Assembly (NCBI GenBank): GCA_025454975.1
Contig: JALONK010000012.1
Coordinates: 1-64,000 of the forward strand
DNA from: Bacteroidia bacterium
GTDB taxonomy: Bacteria; Bacteroidota; Bacteroidia; UKL13-3
Direction: 5' to 3'
Length of the DNA: 64,000 nucleotides
The notes beneath the pieces were generated by a model that did no database searches, was not told the DNA's origin, and saw only the letters and a program-made list of their open reading frames with translations. Position numbers and translations under genes: made by a program. Below, one piece after another: positions 17,296 to 26,369 of the stretch; position 1 is the first letter of the stretch, and every line of letters starts with the position of its first letter.

Positions 17296-18042
17296 TTATT
17301 TAAGTTTATATAAGGTTATCAGTTTGTTTCCTTTTTTATAATATGGCTTTTCTCCTTTAGCATGAACGGGTACCAATTCAAAAATATCAACGGTTCTTTT
17401 ATTCCACTCCCAAGTATAATAATCCCCTGTTTTTTGATTCGATAAATACAACACATCTCCTTCATAAAATGAAGCACAATCGCCCCCTGTGCATACTTCA
17501 TAATAATTGTATAAGTCCCAACCACTAATTTTACCCGATAAATAGAATTGAACAGGTATAGGTTGGTTACTTAATTTATATATCCCGGCTATTACTAACG
17601 AATGAATTACTTGTTGTGTAGTGGTTGGCCATTCAGCTTGATTGCTGGTATCAACTAACCTTTCATCGGGTCGCACAAATACCATTTGAGTTTGATTAGT
17701 TGTGTAGCTTAAATAATATGCCTCTTCATTAATATAAACCGACAAAGGTTTTTCATACACATCGTTAAACATCACCTGATTTGATGTTATATGTTTAAAA
17801 CCATACAACTGTCTTTCAATTCCATTATACATCCACAATGCACTATCAACATGTCGTTTAAACACAAGTTCAACCATGGGTTGTTGGCGAGCCGCATATA
17901 CCGATCTGTATTTTTGTACCGTATCTAAATAATTAATACATACCCAATTCCCTTCAAAAAATCCATATTTATACTTGCTGTAGTCGCAGGCATTCAGCAA
18001 ACAAATTAATATTAATACAGCAGTAAAGGCTTTTAAATTCAC
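17296..18042 (-). CDS. Predicted lipoprotein, unknown function
   Basis: A 248-residue protein with a lipoprotein signal: hydrophobic residues 6-18 followed by the lipobox LLNAC, so Cys19 should be lipidated. The mature part is rich in aromatic residues and reads as a beta-rich fold (GFFEGNWVCINYLDTVQKY, MVELVFKRHVDSALWMYNG). Two cysteines near residue 190 (VCTGGDCASFY) may pair. I know no family. The start codon is GTG. It is the first gene of a two-gene unit with priA, divergent from the phosphatase gene 34 nt away, so their promoters overlap. Confidence 0.7.
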   Translation of the reverse strand: MNLKAFTAVLILICLLNACDYSKYKYGFFEGNWVCINYLDTVQKYRSVYAARQQPMVELVFKRHVDSALWMYNGIERQLYGFKHITSNQVMFNDVYEKPLSVYINEEAYYLSYTTNQTQMVFVRPDERLVDTSNQAEWPTTTQQVIHSLVIAGIYKLSNQPIPVQFYLSGKISGWDLYNYYEVCTGGDCASFYEGDVLYLSNQKTGDYYTWEWNKRTVDIFELVPVHAKGEKPYYKKGNKLITLYKLK

Positions 18043-18076
18043 GCTACTAATTTACATAAAATTGTATTTTGCACTC

Positions 18077-18538
18077 ATGAAGCGCATATTATTTGTTTGT
18101 TTGGGCAATATTTGTCGTTCCCCCTTAGCCGAAGGTATCTTTAACTATCAGGTTGAAAGTAATGGATTAGCCTCCAGCTTAATGTCTGATTCTGCCGGTA
18201 CAGCATCCTATCATATTGGCTCATTACCCGACCACAGAAGTATAGAGGTTGCTGCACAACATGGCATTGAGTTAACACATAAGGCAAGAGCTGTTCAGTT
18301 AAAAGATTTTGATTTATTTGATGTAATTGTAGCAATGGATAAAACCAATTTATCCAATCTTCAACAAATAAAACCCGAAGAATCAAATGCTGAATTGTTG
18401 CTGATGCGCGATTTTGATACGGTTGATAAAGGAAGTGCCGTACCTGATCCTTATTATGGTGATAGTCGCAACTTTCTTGAAGTATATGAAATTCTTAACC
18501 GATGTATGCCTGTATTCATCCGTTATTTACAGTCGTAA
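18077..18538 (+). CDS. Low-molecular-weight protein-tyrosine phosphatase
   Basis: A 153-residue arsenate-reductase-fold phosphatase. The catalytic P-loop CLGNICRS holds the nucleophile Cys8 and Arg14 near the N-terminus, and the general acid Asp124 lies in VPDPYYG, as in the family. It removes phosphate from phosphotyrosine, and in bacteria often opposes BY-kinases of polysaccharide export; no such kinase is next to it. The ATG at 18077 is chosen because the P-loop normally starts at residue 5-8; the frame extends five codons up only via TTG. The next gene follows after 31 nt. Confidence 0.93.
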   Translation: MKRILFVCLGNICRSPLAEGIFNYQVESNGLASSLMSDSAGTASYHIGSLPDHRSIEVAAQHGIELTHKARAVQLKDFDLFDVIVAMDKTNLSNLQQIKPEESNAELLLMRDFDTVDKGSAVPDPYYGDSRNFLEVYEILNRCMPVFIRYLQS

Positions 18539-18569
18539 ATCTTTTCACATCAACAGTTGTTAAATTCTA

Positions 18570-19622
18570 ATGCAACCAGCATTATTACAACAATTAGATA
18601 ATTTTCGTTTAGTGGGAGATACTCCTGCCGACCAAGCCATTCAGGCTATAGTGGCGCTTGGTGATTACAAATCAATAATAAACGAAATTATGACCCTCCA
18701 AAAGAATAATGATGCTATACCTGCTCATTGGCCTGAAAAAGTGCAATCGTTTTTTGTTGACCAACAACAATTACCACCCTTTGCAAATCCATTATTAATT
18801 AAGCGAGCTTCAGGATTTTATGCACGATTCGAAGCCCAAATACAATGGTGTTTGTTTACGCTATCCCTACCGTATTGTTATGCAGCAGCCAAAGATGCGG
18901 AGGTGCTAACTTACACCAAACGCTTGCAACAAGATACAGAAAAGCGATTGAAAGAAACAGGAAAATTTGTGCAAGATGTTATGCAACCAAATGCATTCAC
19001 ACCCGACGGCTCAGGGATTATTTCCATTTTAAAAGTTCGACTTATTCATGCTTTAGTTCGTTATCATGCTCAACATTATAAATTATGGAAACATTCTCCC
19101 GAAGTGCCCATTAACCAGGAAAGTATGGCGGGTACCCAATTGGCCTTTTCATATATTATATTAAGAGGATTACGGAAATTATACCTTACCGTAAGTGATA
19201 ACGATGCAATCGCATATCTTCATACTTGGTCGGTAGTTGGCTATTTGTTAGGTGTTGAATTGCCATTATTACCAACAACATTAAAACAGGCAAGTCAATT
19301 AGACCAAGCCATAGCTGAACGACATTTTAAAGCATCTCCAACAGGACAAGCTTTAGCTTCTGCATTGTTAGCCACAGCCAATTCACTTATGTCGCCTCAA
19401 CAAATTAATGAACAGTTATTGCCTATCATGCAGCATCTTTTAGGTAATGAAATTTATGCGATACTTCAATTGCCGGAAGTTAAACCTTCACCTACGGCAG
19501 TTTTACAGCGTGTAGCCTTTGGTTTGTTTTCCGACAATATTTTACAAGCCACAGATATGCAACAACAATTACGTGAACTCAATAATCATCAGGTTACATT
19601 TAGTGAAATATCTCCACAATAA
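18570..19622 (+). CDS. MpaB/DUF2236-like oxygenase family protein
   Basis: A 350-residue soluble helical protein resembling the ER-bound oxygenase MpaB / latex-clearing (rubber oxygenase) family, whose members bind b-type haem. The family-like core is residues 68-235: FANPLLIKRASGFYARFEAQ, the candidate catalytic stretch VRLIHALVRYHAQH with the conserved Arg and His, INQESMAGTQLAFSYI and HTWSVVGYLLGVEL, the last with a His. The C-terminal part is poorly conserved. It is probably cytosolic (no signal peptide). Natural substrate is unknown; Bacteroidota members are uncharacterised. The stop is 12 nt before the dispersed repeat copy at 19635. Confidence 0.75.
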   Translation: MQPALLQQLDNFRLVGDTPADQAIQAIVALGDYKSIINEIMTLQKNNDAIPAHWPEKVQSFFVDQQQLPPFANPLLIKRASGFYARFEAQIQWCLFTLSLPYCYAAAKDAEVLTYTKRLQQDTEKRLKETGKFVQDVMQPNAFTPDGSGIISILKVRLIHALVRYHAQHYKLWKHSPEVPINQESMAGTQLAFSYIILRGLRKLYLTVSDNDAIAYLHTWSVVGYLLGVELPLLPTTLKQASQLDQAIAERHFKASPTGQALASALLATANSLMSPQQINEQLLPIMQHLLGNEIYAILQLPEVKPSPTAVLQRVAFGLFSDNILQATDMQQQLRELNNHQVTFSEISPQ

Positions 19623-19634
19623 ATTAATAGTAGT

Positions 19635-19752
19635 TTAGGGGATTCCCCTCGCAGGCATTTCCTTTGCACAAGCCTGCATGCCGCTCGGGTCGGGTTATCC
19701 GTTACAAGTCCTCGCTCGTGCCTCGCTGTGGGCTTTTCACTACTACCCCTAA
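19635..19752. repeat. Dispersed structured repeat, copy A
   Basis: A 118-nt G/C-rich island in A/T-rich sequence. It has terminal inverted repeats (TTAGGGG at 19635-19641, CCCCTAA at 19746-19752), an internal stem GCAGGC (19651-19656) / GCCTGC (19672-19677), and a 32-nt core at 19705-19736 that is identical to 23926-23957. Similar G/C-rich elements, with a core running from AAGTCC to GGGCTTT, are, to my memory, widespread in Bacteroidota genomes. It lies right after the MpaB-like gene stop and may be a 3'-end RNA structure. Confidence 0.75.
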
Positions 19753-20184
19753 TCCGAATTTTCTTGGAAACATAAACCATAATAAAAATTAAAGTCAAAT
19801 GTGATTTTAAATATAAATGTTAAGCTCTAATGCACTATCAAAAATGTTGTAGTAAAAATATACTTGCAATTATATATCCATTAATAATTGTTTTTTATCG
19901 TAATATAATTTCCGGAAAATTGATAAATATTAATCAATTAAAATAAATTAAAGGCAGATGTTTCATTCAAATTGTAACATGTTATTTTGTTCATTTATTC
20001 AATCAAGCATCTAACGCCATTAAATATGTAGTTGCGCTTATAATTTATAGAATCAATAATGGCTAGAGGTACTTAAATTCAATCTTAACAGGCTATAAAA
20101 TCTCAATTTTAATTGCGCAAATTGATATTAAATTCATCAATAGGTTATTTTTTTACAACTAACCTTTACAACATTTTAGCCAAC
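19753..20184. other. A/T-rich intergenic region
   Basis: Very A/T-rich spacer between the dispersed repeat and the terminator of the large secreted protein gene. I see no gene, RNA or further repeat in it. Confidence 0.5.
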
Positions 20185-20215
20185 AAAAAAGTGGTTGGGA
20201 TTTACACCAACCACT
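20185..20215 (-). terminator. Rho-independent terminator of the DUF11-type gene
   Basis: Perfect 9-bp stem (AGTGGTTGG at 20190-20198 with CCAACCACT at 20207-20215), 8-nt loop, and on the minus strand a run of six T after the stem. It lies 47 nt after the minus-strand stop codon. Confidence 0.9.
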
Positions 20216-20261
20216 CTAGTATTTATAGGTAATTAAGTATTCATCTACGATTTTTCAAATC

Positions 20262-23200
20262 CTATCGCACAGCTTTTATATTAATTTTACATTCGCTTTC
20301 ACATGCTGTTGTGCCGCAATAGGAATTAATTAATAGGGTATATGTTTCGCCTACTGTTGGTAATGTATAATTTATGCTATTACCTCGGCCACTGTTTACC
20401 ACCATTCCGGTACTTGTTGCAATCAACTTCCATTCAAAATTAGCTTCACAAGTCGCATCACCATTACATAAATTTGTATGGCTCATGCTTATTGGTAAAC
20501 CCGCAGGAAGTTTTACTTCGCTTAAACATGAAACCCTGGTTGGGAACCTTTTTATGTTTGTTTTCCTTTTCACTTCATACTTCATATCAAAAATGTTTTC
20601 TCGGGTACAATTACACTTCACTTGACCCTCATCAATTCTATCGGTTGTAAAACAAACTATACGTTCGCACACTTCACATTCGTCATTTAAAAAGGTGATA
20701 CGTACACAAATGTTTGCTTTTACTTTACAGCATGGCAACTGACTAAACATTGGTAAGTAAAACGAAACCGGGATGTTGGTAGCGTTCGATAAATCAAAGG
20801 GCTGGTTATGATGCCAAGTTACTTCACTTGTTTGTTGATTTACAAACTGAGCATTGTTGTAAGGAGAAGTAGGTTGGCCTTGAATCATCACGTATGGTTT
20901 CACTTGTTGGAAAATATCACCATTAACGCCAACATCATTAAATGCATACGCATCGGCAATCAAACACTCATTAAATTCAGTTTCGAATTGATAGGAAATT
21001 ACATTTATCCTGATGCGGTTAAAGTTACTTCCCGGAGCTGCAACACGAATATTATTTTGTAATAATTGATAAGCAATTCCATCAGCGCTGCGTTGTGGTG
21101 TTAACCTTCCATTAATCGGCGTCACTTCTATGTTTTTACATGGCTCGCACCCCGTTGAATTTGGCCTGTTTTCAATAGTAACGCAAGCGGTATTCGTTTC
21201 TCCAAACTCTAATACAATGGCACTGTTCGCTCGACTTGCTCTAAATGATATGCTGTTGCAGGCGGTTGCACCATTGTTTAAACCGGCGGGCAATACACCG
21301 TCAAATTCATAAGTCCAAACATCACCCGGTAATAATACCATTCCACCTAAATCAATAAAAAAGCCTTGAGTAGTAGGCGAAGCTATTGTGGTTGTTGGTT
21401 GTGTAATACCACAACACGGCGGCACACTTGCACCGGTATATGTAAATAAACTTGATACACACGGATTATGATTTGCAAAATAACTCATCGTTCCAACCAT
21501 TAACGGTTGGGTATGTACAGCACGAATTTCAAACTGACTGTTTCTAGGAATACAAGTTTGTCCGTTAAAAAATCCTATTCGGCGATCACCAATATGTGGC
21601 ATATCATCAGCAATTCTAATTTGAGTTAATGGCATATTGCCTGTATTGGTTAATCTTATTTGATAACGAACAGTTGCACCTGCCGGAGCACTAACTTGAT
21701 TGGTAAAAACATTACCATCTACACTCACAAGTTTTTCGGCGGTTAATTCATCTTTCTGACACATGTAATAAATGGCATACATAGTATTAATACCGGCAAC
21801 AATACTGTCTCTGTTGGTAGAAACTTGATTGTTATGCCCAACATTATTAGGTAATACAGTATTTGTAACCCTACATCTAAATGTAATAATTATTCTATTC
21901 GAAACTAAGGTGTAGGTTACCGGAACCGGATTTGGCAAACTAGGGTTCGGTGTTAAAGGATTAGTAATGTTCCATTGTAAGGTAGTGGCACCATTTCTAT
22001 TGTTTGAACTAATGTCTCTCGGATTAATAAGTTCATAATTACTGTATTGGTTATTTCCATTACAATCAACAAAGCTTGGATGTGGTTGAGTCATATTAAA
22101 TGGAAACAAATAATAACGCTCCGACCCACCTATAAAAGTTAGGTTAGGAGGTAAAATATCTGTTATGTTAATGCCGGCAGGATCTAAATTGGCATTTCCT
22201 TCATTTATAACATGAAGTTGAAATTGAATTTCTTCTCCCACTTGATAACATGGTTTTTGGCATACCAATTTTGCAATTCTAATGCGCGGCTCTCTTCCAT
22301 TTAACCTTACAGTTCCTGTATCAGAAGCACTTAATGCAGGAGTGCCGGGTCCATTATCACCTGAACCATTTTGATTTCCACCATTTATACAATTCGGATA
22401 AACAGGAACATAGTTGGCCTGTGCGTTATTGATAATTGTGGCATCATACGCATTGGCATCAGTTGTTCCATATACCCAAAAACGAATGGACTCAAAAGGT
22501 AATAAGGTATGATTCGGGTTAAGCGTTAACCTAAAGCCTGATGCGGTAATGGTTGCAAAGTTTGAGATGGTTTGCCATTGGTTATTTACATTGGCTGATA
22601 AAGTTAATGGATTTCCTACTTGAGTAGCCGCAGTTGCCCTGCCTTGAAATCCCGCTTGTGTTCCGGTTATACCTGTTGGGAAAATATCCGTAATCTCAAT
22701 GTTTCTTAGAGGTACAGTTCCTGTATTAGTGAAAACAATTTCAAAAGCAATATTTCCTCCGGGGTTATAATTAATTGTAGAACCGGGAGCTCCTAATGTT
22801 TTAACAACAGTGCCCATACCGCCGGTAGTAAGTGCAGATTGATTGATGGTTAATGTTAAATCATTAGCTTGAACCAAACTTCTGTGCGCGCATGGAACAG
22901 TAGTTTCGTCAATATAACTTAACCGATTGGTTGCTGTGGTTCCGCTAAAATTACAGGGATATAAAATATCAACATAAAATTCGTTTGATACTCCCGGTAT
23001 TAATGAAATACCAACTTGATTTGGACCTACAGTTCGGGTTGGTAAGTTTACCGGTATGTTTGCATTGCTTGGCATAATAAAAGCTTGTTGAAAAACTGCA
23101 CCGGCAGGAATTTCATCAATAATTTCAATGGTTCGGTTGGCATTGGCCCTACCAAAACAAGCGTTATTGTTTGATGCTGTTACATGGTAACGAACCACAC

Positions 23201-23699
23201 TTCCCCTTACTGTATTCGGCTGCTGAATAGAGCTGAATCGTTGAACCATCCAAGGTAAACTGCGATTCCACACGGTATATCTTTGCGTAACAATACAGGG
23301 CTGATTGATGTTTTCAAAGTTAGTTAACCTAACATCAAAAGAAGATCCATCACACACACCACAATCAATTGTACCTGTAATTGAAAAAGTAGATAAGGTG
23401 GCTTGAGGGAGATTAGTTAAATTGAAAGTAACAACAGTTGCTCCATTAACATTTACTGCTGTGTATTGAGCAGTTGAAAATGAAAAGTTGATGATGGTTC
23501 CGAAATTAACTTCCACCGTCCTATTGCTAGCACCTGCAAACTGTACACTAAAATTGAAAGTTGATTCAACCCCTGCCGGAATATGCATAGCCGGAATATT
23601 TCCTAATGTGTGGCTGCTAATAGTAACTGGATTAATGGTACATTGGGAGTAAGCATCTAATGCAATTCCCAATAAAAATAAGAAAAGTAATTTTTTCAT
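20262..23699 (-). CDS. Large secreted protein with DUF11-like repeat domains
   Basis: A 1145-residue extracellular or surface protein. A signal peptide covers residues 1-18 (cut before QC). At least three DUF11/isopeptide-type repeats are visible: about 305-410 (GNIAFEIVFTNTGTVPLRNI), about 475-600 (GEEIQFQLHVINEGNANLD) and about 655-760 (GATVRYQIRLTNTGNMPLTQ). The C-terminal 250 residues are cysteine-rich (CCKVKANICVRI, CEVCERIVCF, TACESECKINIKAV) and end in an immunoglobulin-like strand pattern. Unlike other large secreted proteins here it has no recognisable T9SS sorting domain of type A; a type B-like end cannot be excluded. It stands alone between two copies of a dispersed repeat and has its own terminator. 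Role as a surface stalk or adhesin is a guess. Confidence 0.85.
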   Translation of the reverse strand: MKKLLFLFLLGIALDAYSQCTINPVTISSHTLGNIPAMHIPAGVESTFNFSVQFAGASNRTVEVNFGTIINFSFSTAQYTAVNVNGATVVTFNLTNLPQATLSTFSITGTIDCGVCDGSSFDVRLTNFENINQPCIVTQRYTVWNRSLPWMVQRFSSIQQPNTVRGSVVRYHVTASNNNACFGRANANRTIEIIDEIPAGAVFQQAFIMPSNANIPVNLPTRTVGPNQVGISLIPGVSNEFYVDILYPCNFSGTTATNRLSYIDETTVPCAHRSLVQANDLTLTINQSALTTGGMGTVVKTLGAPGSTINYNPGGNIAFEIVFTNTGTVPLRNIEITDIFPTGITGTQAGFQGRATAATQVGNPLTLSANVNNQWQTISNFATITASGFRLTLNPNHTLLPFESIRFWVYGTTDANAYDATIINNAQANYVPVYPNCINGGNQNGSGDNGPGTPALSASDTGTVRLNGREPRIRIAKLVCQKPCYQVGEEIQFQLHVINEGNANLDPAGINITDILPPNLTFIGGSERYYLFPFNMTQPHPSFVDCNGNNQYSNYELINPRDISSNNRNGATTLQWNITNPLTPNPSLPNPVPVTYTLVSNRIIITFRCRVTNTVLPNNVGHNNQVSTNRDSIVAGINTMYAIYYMCQKDELTAEKLVSVDGNVFTNQVSAPAGATVRYQIRLTNTGNMPLTQIRIADDMPHIGDRRIGFFNGQTCIPRNSQFEIRAVHTQPLMVGTMSYFANHNPCVSSLFTYTGASVPPCCGITQPTTTIASPTTQGFFIDLGGMVLLPGDVWTYEFDGVLPAGLNNGATACNSISFRASRANSAIVLEFGETNTACVTIENRPNSTGCEPCKNIEVTPINGRLTPQRSADGIAYQLLQNNIRVAAPGSNFNRIRINVISYQFETEFNECLIADAYAFNDVGVNGDIFQQVKPYVMIQGQPTSPYNNAQFVNQQTSEVTWHHNQPFDLSNATNIPVSFYLPMFSQLPCCKVKANICVRITFLNDECEVCERIVCFTTDRIDEGQVKCNCTRENIFDMKYEVKRKTNIKRFPTRVSCLSEVKLPAGLPISMSHTNLCNGDATCEANFEWKLIATSTGMVVNSGRGNSINYTLPTVGETYTLLINSYCGTTACESECKINIKAVR

Positions 23700-23722
23700 A
23701 AGGAGTAAGTGATAAATAATGA

Positions 23723-23911
23723 TTGGTTATAAAAACATTGGCAAATTATTTCACTACTTTTTATAAATACGTGTCATTTCATAAAATCGGTAATAGAGTT
23801 TACGAAAAGGTTTTTTCAGTTCATCATGTAGGTATTATTCAACCGCTTTATCAGGAACAATTTGATAGAAATAACAATCTGAATAACCAATTATTGATGT
23901 GGGGCTTTTAA
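23723..23911 (+). CDS. Doubtful 62-residue open frame
   Basis: TTG-started frame in the gap upstream of the DUF11-type gene. Its composition (FHKIGNRVYEKVFSVHHVGI, QPLYQEQFDRNNNLNNQLL) looks protein-like, but there is no known domain and no good start. It ends exactly where repeat copy B begins, so it could be the tail of a gene cut by the repeat. Most likely a remnant or chance frame. Confidence 0.25.
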   Translation: MVIKTLANYFTTFYKYVSFHKIGNRVYEKVFSVHHVGIIQPLYQEQFDRNNNLNNQLLMWGF

Positions 23912-23986
23912 CGGGCTGTTCACTGCAAGTCCTCGCTCGTGCCTCGCTGTGGGCTTTCCGTTGCCATCCCTAAGCCGAAATTTCGG
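23910..23986. repeat. Dispersed structured repeat, copy B (shorter)
   Basis: Shares a 32-nt identical core (23926-23957) with copy A in the same orientation, followed by the matching ATCCCTAAGCCG end and a perfect 12-nt palindrome CCGAAATTTCGG (23975-23986) where copy A has a degenerate version. The left third of copy A, including the GCAGGC stem, is missing. Confidence 0.7.
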
Positions 23987-24145
23987 ATACAAGAAAATCT
24001 ATAATCAATACAAAATATGTAACCAACAAAAACAATTGATTGCTGTTAATTTATCTTTTTACGTTAGCTGTTTCTGTTCAATATATACATGTATGAAAAT
24101 TAAACGAAAGCATTATTTTCGAAAAACTTAATTGTAATAATATAA
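23987..24145. other. Intergenic remainder before the ClbS-like gene
   Basis: The gap 23700-24145 holds the doubtful small frame, repeat copy B and this A/T-rich tail, in which I see no other feature except the TTG start region of the next gene. Confidence 0.4.
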
Positions 24146-24658
24146 TTGGCCATTCCTCAACATAAGATTGAATTAGAACAAGCCATACGTATAAACTTTA
24201 AAAAGTTGATTCGTGAAATTGAAAGTATTCCGGTTGAATTAATACATGATAAGGATTTAAACGGACATGCCAAAGGTACCTATATGAGTATTCATAATTT
24301 ATTATCTTATTTAGTAGGGTGGGGGCAGTTGGTGCTAAGTTGGCATAAGAAAAAACAACTTGGCAACACAGTAAGTTTTCCCGAAGAAGGTTATAAATGG
24401 AACCAACTTGGCGCACTTGCACAAAAGTTTTATAATGATTATTCACACCTCAACTTTACTGAACTAATTGGACTGTTTAATTCTACAAATCATGATATTT
24501 TAAAACTGATTGATGAAACAACTAATGATGAATTATATGCTGTTGCTTGGTATCAGCAATGGACACTCGGGCGCATGATTCAGTTAAACACCTCATCACC
24601 ATATCAAAATACTTTGATAAGAATTAAACGATGGAAAAAAAACAAAAAAATAGTTTAA
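24146..24658 (+). CDS. ClbS/DfsB (DUF1706) family four-helix-bundle protein
   Basis: A 170-residue protein of the ClbS/DfsB family, which includes the colibactin self-resistance cyclopropane hydrolase ClbS and is related in fold to DinB. The N-terminus IPQHKIELEQAIRINFKKL, then GTYMSIHNLLSYLVGWGQLVLSW and TLGRMIQLNTSSPYQNTLIRIKRW match the family order. No colibactin-like genes are near, so a resistance role is not implied; most relatives are uncharacterised. The start must be TTG at 24146, because an in-frame TAA immediately precedes it and the family N-terminus begins there. It appears to be a single gene. Confidence 0.85.
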   Translation: MAIPQHKIELEQAIRINFKKLIREIESIPVELIHDKDLNGHAKGTYMSIHNLLSYLVGWGQLVLSWHKKKQLGNTVSFPEEGYKWNQLGALAQKFYNDYSHLNFTELIGLFNSTNHDILKLIDETTNDELYAVAWYQQWTLGRMIQLNTSSPYQNTLIRIKRWKKNKKIV

Positions 24659-25064
24659 CGTTTTTTGGTATCTGTATCTAAAGACGCAAATTACTTGGTT
24701 ATATTACAAAGCAGCCAAACGTAAAACTCATTGGTAAAAATAGGTTAAAATGTAACTTTGGCTGTATCTAAAGGTTCATATAACTCCAAACTACTGTTGC
24801 CGGGCATATTCATAAACATTAAATCAGGTTTGTACATTTTATTGCTTATTAGATTGAGTTTGTCATTACAAGCTCTAAATAACAGTAAGCTCCATAATCT
24901 AAGAATTATCCTATAAATCAAATACGTTTAATTCATAATTCTACGAGGTATGTGTTCAGCAAATACTTTATGTAATCCATTACATAAAATATGTTTCAAT
25001 AAATGAAAAATTTATTTCACTAGAAATTTATTTTAATGGTATTAGTTCATTCTTATTATCATTG
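24659..25064. other. Gene-poor gap with possible gene remnant
   Basis: No annotated-size gene. On the minus strand two short protein-like frames occur (24745-24921 and a 23-codon frame ending near 24930), suggesting decayed coding sequence downstream of the VOC gene. The rest is A/T-rich with no repeat or RNA recognised. Confidence 0.4.
24745..24921 (-). pseudogene. Possible 58-residue gene remnant
   Basis: A TTG-started minus-strand frame of 58 residues whose end (MYKPDLMFMNMPGNSSLELY, then EPLDTAKVTF) reads like the C-terminus of a real protein, with a hydrophobic N-terminal part (IILRLWSLLLFRAC). An ATG-started version would have 30 residues. No family is recognised. It may be a short gene or the tail of a degraded one; confidence is low. 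Confidence 0.25.
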
Positions 25065-25448
25065 TTATGCCTCAACTAATTCAATTGGCAACAGATCTGG
25101 GTCGGAAAAAAACGTAAACCGTTTTCCTGTAAATTCATCTATTCTAATGGGCTCACAATTTATTTGGTGCTTACCTAAAAATGAAATCATTTCATCTAGT
25201 TTGTCAACCTTAAAACATAAGTGTCGAAGTCCGGTTGACTCCGGGTAGCTTGCACGAGGCGGCGGGTTGGGGAAGGAGAATAACTCAATAAAATAGTTTT
25301 CGCCCAAACCTAAATCAAGTTTGTATGAATCCCTTTCACGTCTATACGTTTCGTGTATAATAGTTAACCCTAAAATTTCGGTATAAAATTGCTTCGACTT
25401 TTCATAATTACTGCAAATAATGGCTAGGTGATGAATACCTGTAATCAT
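25065..25448 (-). CDS. VOC family protein (YaeR/SMU1112c glyoxalase-like)
   Basis: A 127-residue vicinal-oxygen-chelate fold protein. ITGIHHLAIICSNYEKSKQF carries the first metal His, ENYFIELFSFPNPPPR and GLRHLCFKV carry the next ligands, and PIELVEA ends with the metal Glu, the usual H/E/H/E arrangement of the glyoxalase-I-like YaeR group. It probably binds a divalent metal; the substrate is unknown. It follows the SDR gene by 2 nt, so the pair is one operon and may act on related small carbonyl compounds. Confidence 0.88.
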   Translation of the reverse strand: MITGIHHLAIICSNYEKSKQFYTEILGLTIIHETYRRERDSYKLDLGLGENYFIELFSFPNPPPRASYPESTGLRHLCFKVDKLDEMISFLGKHQINCEPIRIDEFTGKRFTFFSDPDLLPIELVEA

Positions 25449-25450
25449 AT

Positions 25451-26239
25451 CTATGTTTTGTTTTGAATGAATCGCACTAATTTAACTACCCAACTTCTTG
25501 GAGCTAATCGCACACTCAAAGCTAATAAATAATTATTAAGGCCATGCACTGCTACCACTTTCCCGTTCATCATTGCTTTAAAGCCGTAGTTTGCTACCTG
25601 TGCCGACGTCGGTAACCGTTTCCCTTTAACAAGTTTGCTGTTTTCCATATCAGCTACTTGTTGAAAATTACTTGCAGTGGCACCCGGACATAAGGCTGTT
25701 ACCGTTATTCCAGTATTTTCTAATTCATTACTTAAAGCTTCACTAAAATGTAATACATACGCTTTTGTTGCATAATATACTGCCATTAATGGGCCCGGTT
25801 GAAATGCTGCAGTAGATGCTACCTGCATAATTTTCCCGGTTTTTCGTGCCAACATTTGAGGAAGAAACAAACGAGTTAGTTGAGTTAAAGCTGTAATATT
25901 TACGGTAATCATTTCCTCTGTTTTTTTTATGTCGCCGGTAGCAAATTCACCAAAATCGCCAAAACCCGCATTATTCACTAAATATTGTATAGGTAATTGT
26001 TGAGTTTCACAAAACTCAAGTATTCGGTAAGCCTCATTTGGTTTACTTAAGTCGGCCGAAAATATTAGTGCTTCTATTTTATATTCATTTTTGAGTTTTG
26101 ATGCCAGTTGCTCAAGTTTATTCGTAGAACGGGCAATTAACACTACCGGAATTTTATTGGCAGCAAAATTTATACTTAATGCTTCTCCAATACCTGAAGA
26201 AGCGCCGGTAATTAATGCAAATCCATGTGGTTGCAACAT
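25451..26239 (-). CDS. Short-chain dehydrogenase/reductase (SDR)
   Basis: A 262-residue classical SDR. The cofactor loop TGASSGIG is at residues 11-18, the NNAG motif at 89-92, and the catalytic Ser142, Tyr155 and Lys159 (YYATK) are present, so it should be an NAD(P)-dependent oxidoreductase. Sequence style (FALITGASSGIGEALSINFA, YVLHFSEALSNELENTGITV) matches the DltE/YqjQ-like group often linked to lipid or long-chain carbonyl metabolism. First gene of the pair with the VOC protein; a promoter lies at 26257-26264. Confidence 0.93.
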   Translation of the reverse strand: MLQPHGFALITGASSGIGEALSINFAANKIPVVLIARSTNKLEQLASKLKNEYKIEALIFSADLSKPNEAYRILEFCETQQLPIQYLVNNAGFGDFGEFATGDIKKTEEMITVNITALTQLTRLFLPQMLARKTGKIMQVASTAAFQPGPLMAVYYATKAYVLHFSEALSNELENTGITVTALCPGATASNFQQVADMENSKLVKGKRLPTSAQVANYGFKAMMNGKVVAVHGLNNYLLALSVRLAPRSWVVKLVRFIQNKT

Positions 26240-26256
26240 AATTTTAACGTTTCCTT

Positions 26257-26264
26257 CAAAGGTA
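26257..26264 (-). promoter_or_regulatory. -7 element (TACCTTTG) of the SDR-VOC operon
   Basis: Exact TAnnTTTG on the minus strand, 17 nt before the SDR ATG. An ATTG at 26283-26286 (minus), 18 nt upstream, fits the -33 element. Confidence 0.65.
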
Positions 26265-26369
26265 TTCTTGTGGCATTAATCACAATCATTATTTCGCCTA
26301 ATGGCTTTATTTTGTAGGCGAATCGTATATGTTGTTTTCCTAAAATTACTTAAATACGGTAATTACATT

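Noticed and set aside
18062..18538. Start of the phosphatase at TTG 18062
   Set aside because: The ATG at 18077 gives the normal P-loop position; the upstream residues are not family-like.
19589..19798. 69-residue minus-strand frame across repeat copy A
   Set aside because: It is the translation of the structured repeat, not a gene; part overlaps the MpaB-like gene end.
24146..24658. Colibactin self-resistance
   Set aside because: Only the family fold is shared with ClbS; no polyketide or peptide synthase genes are in the window.
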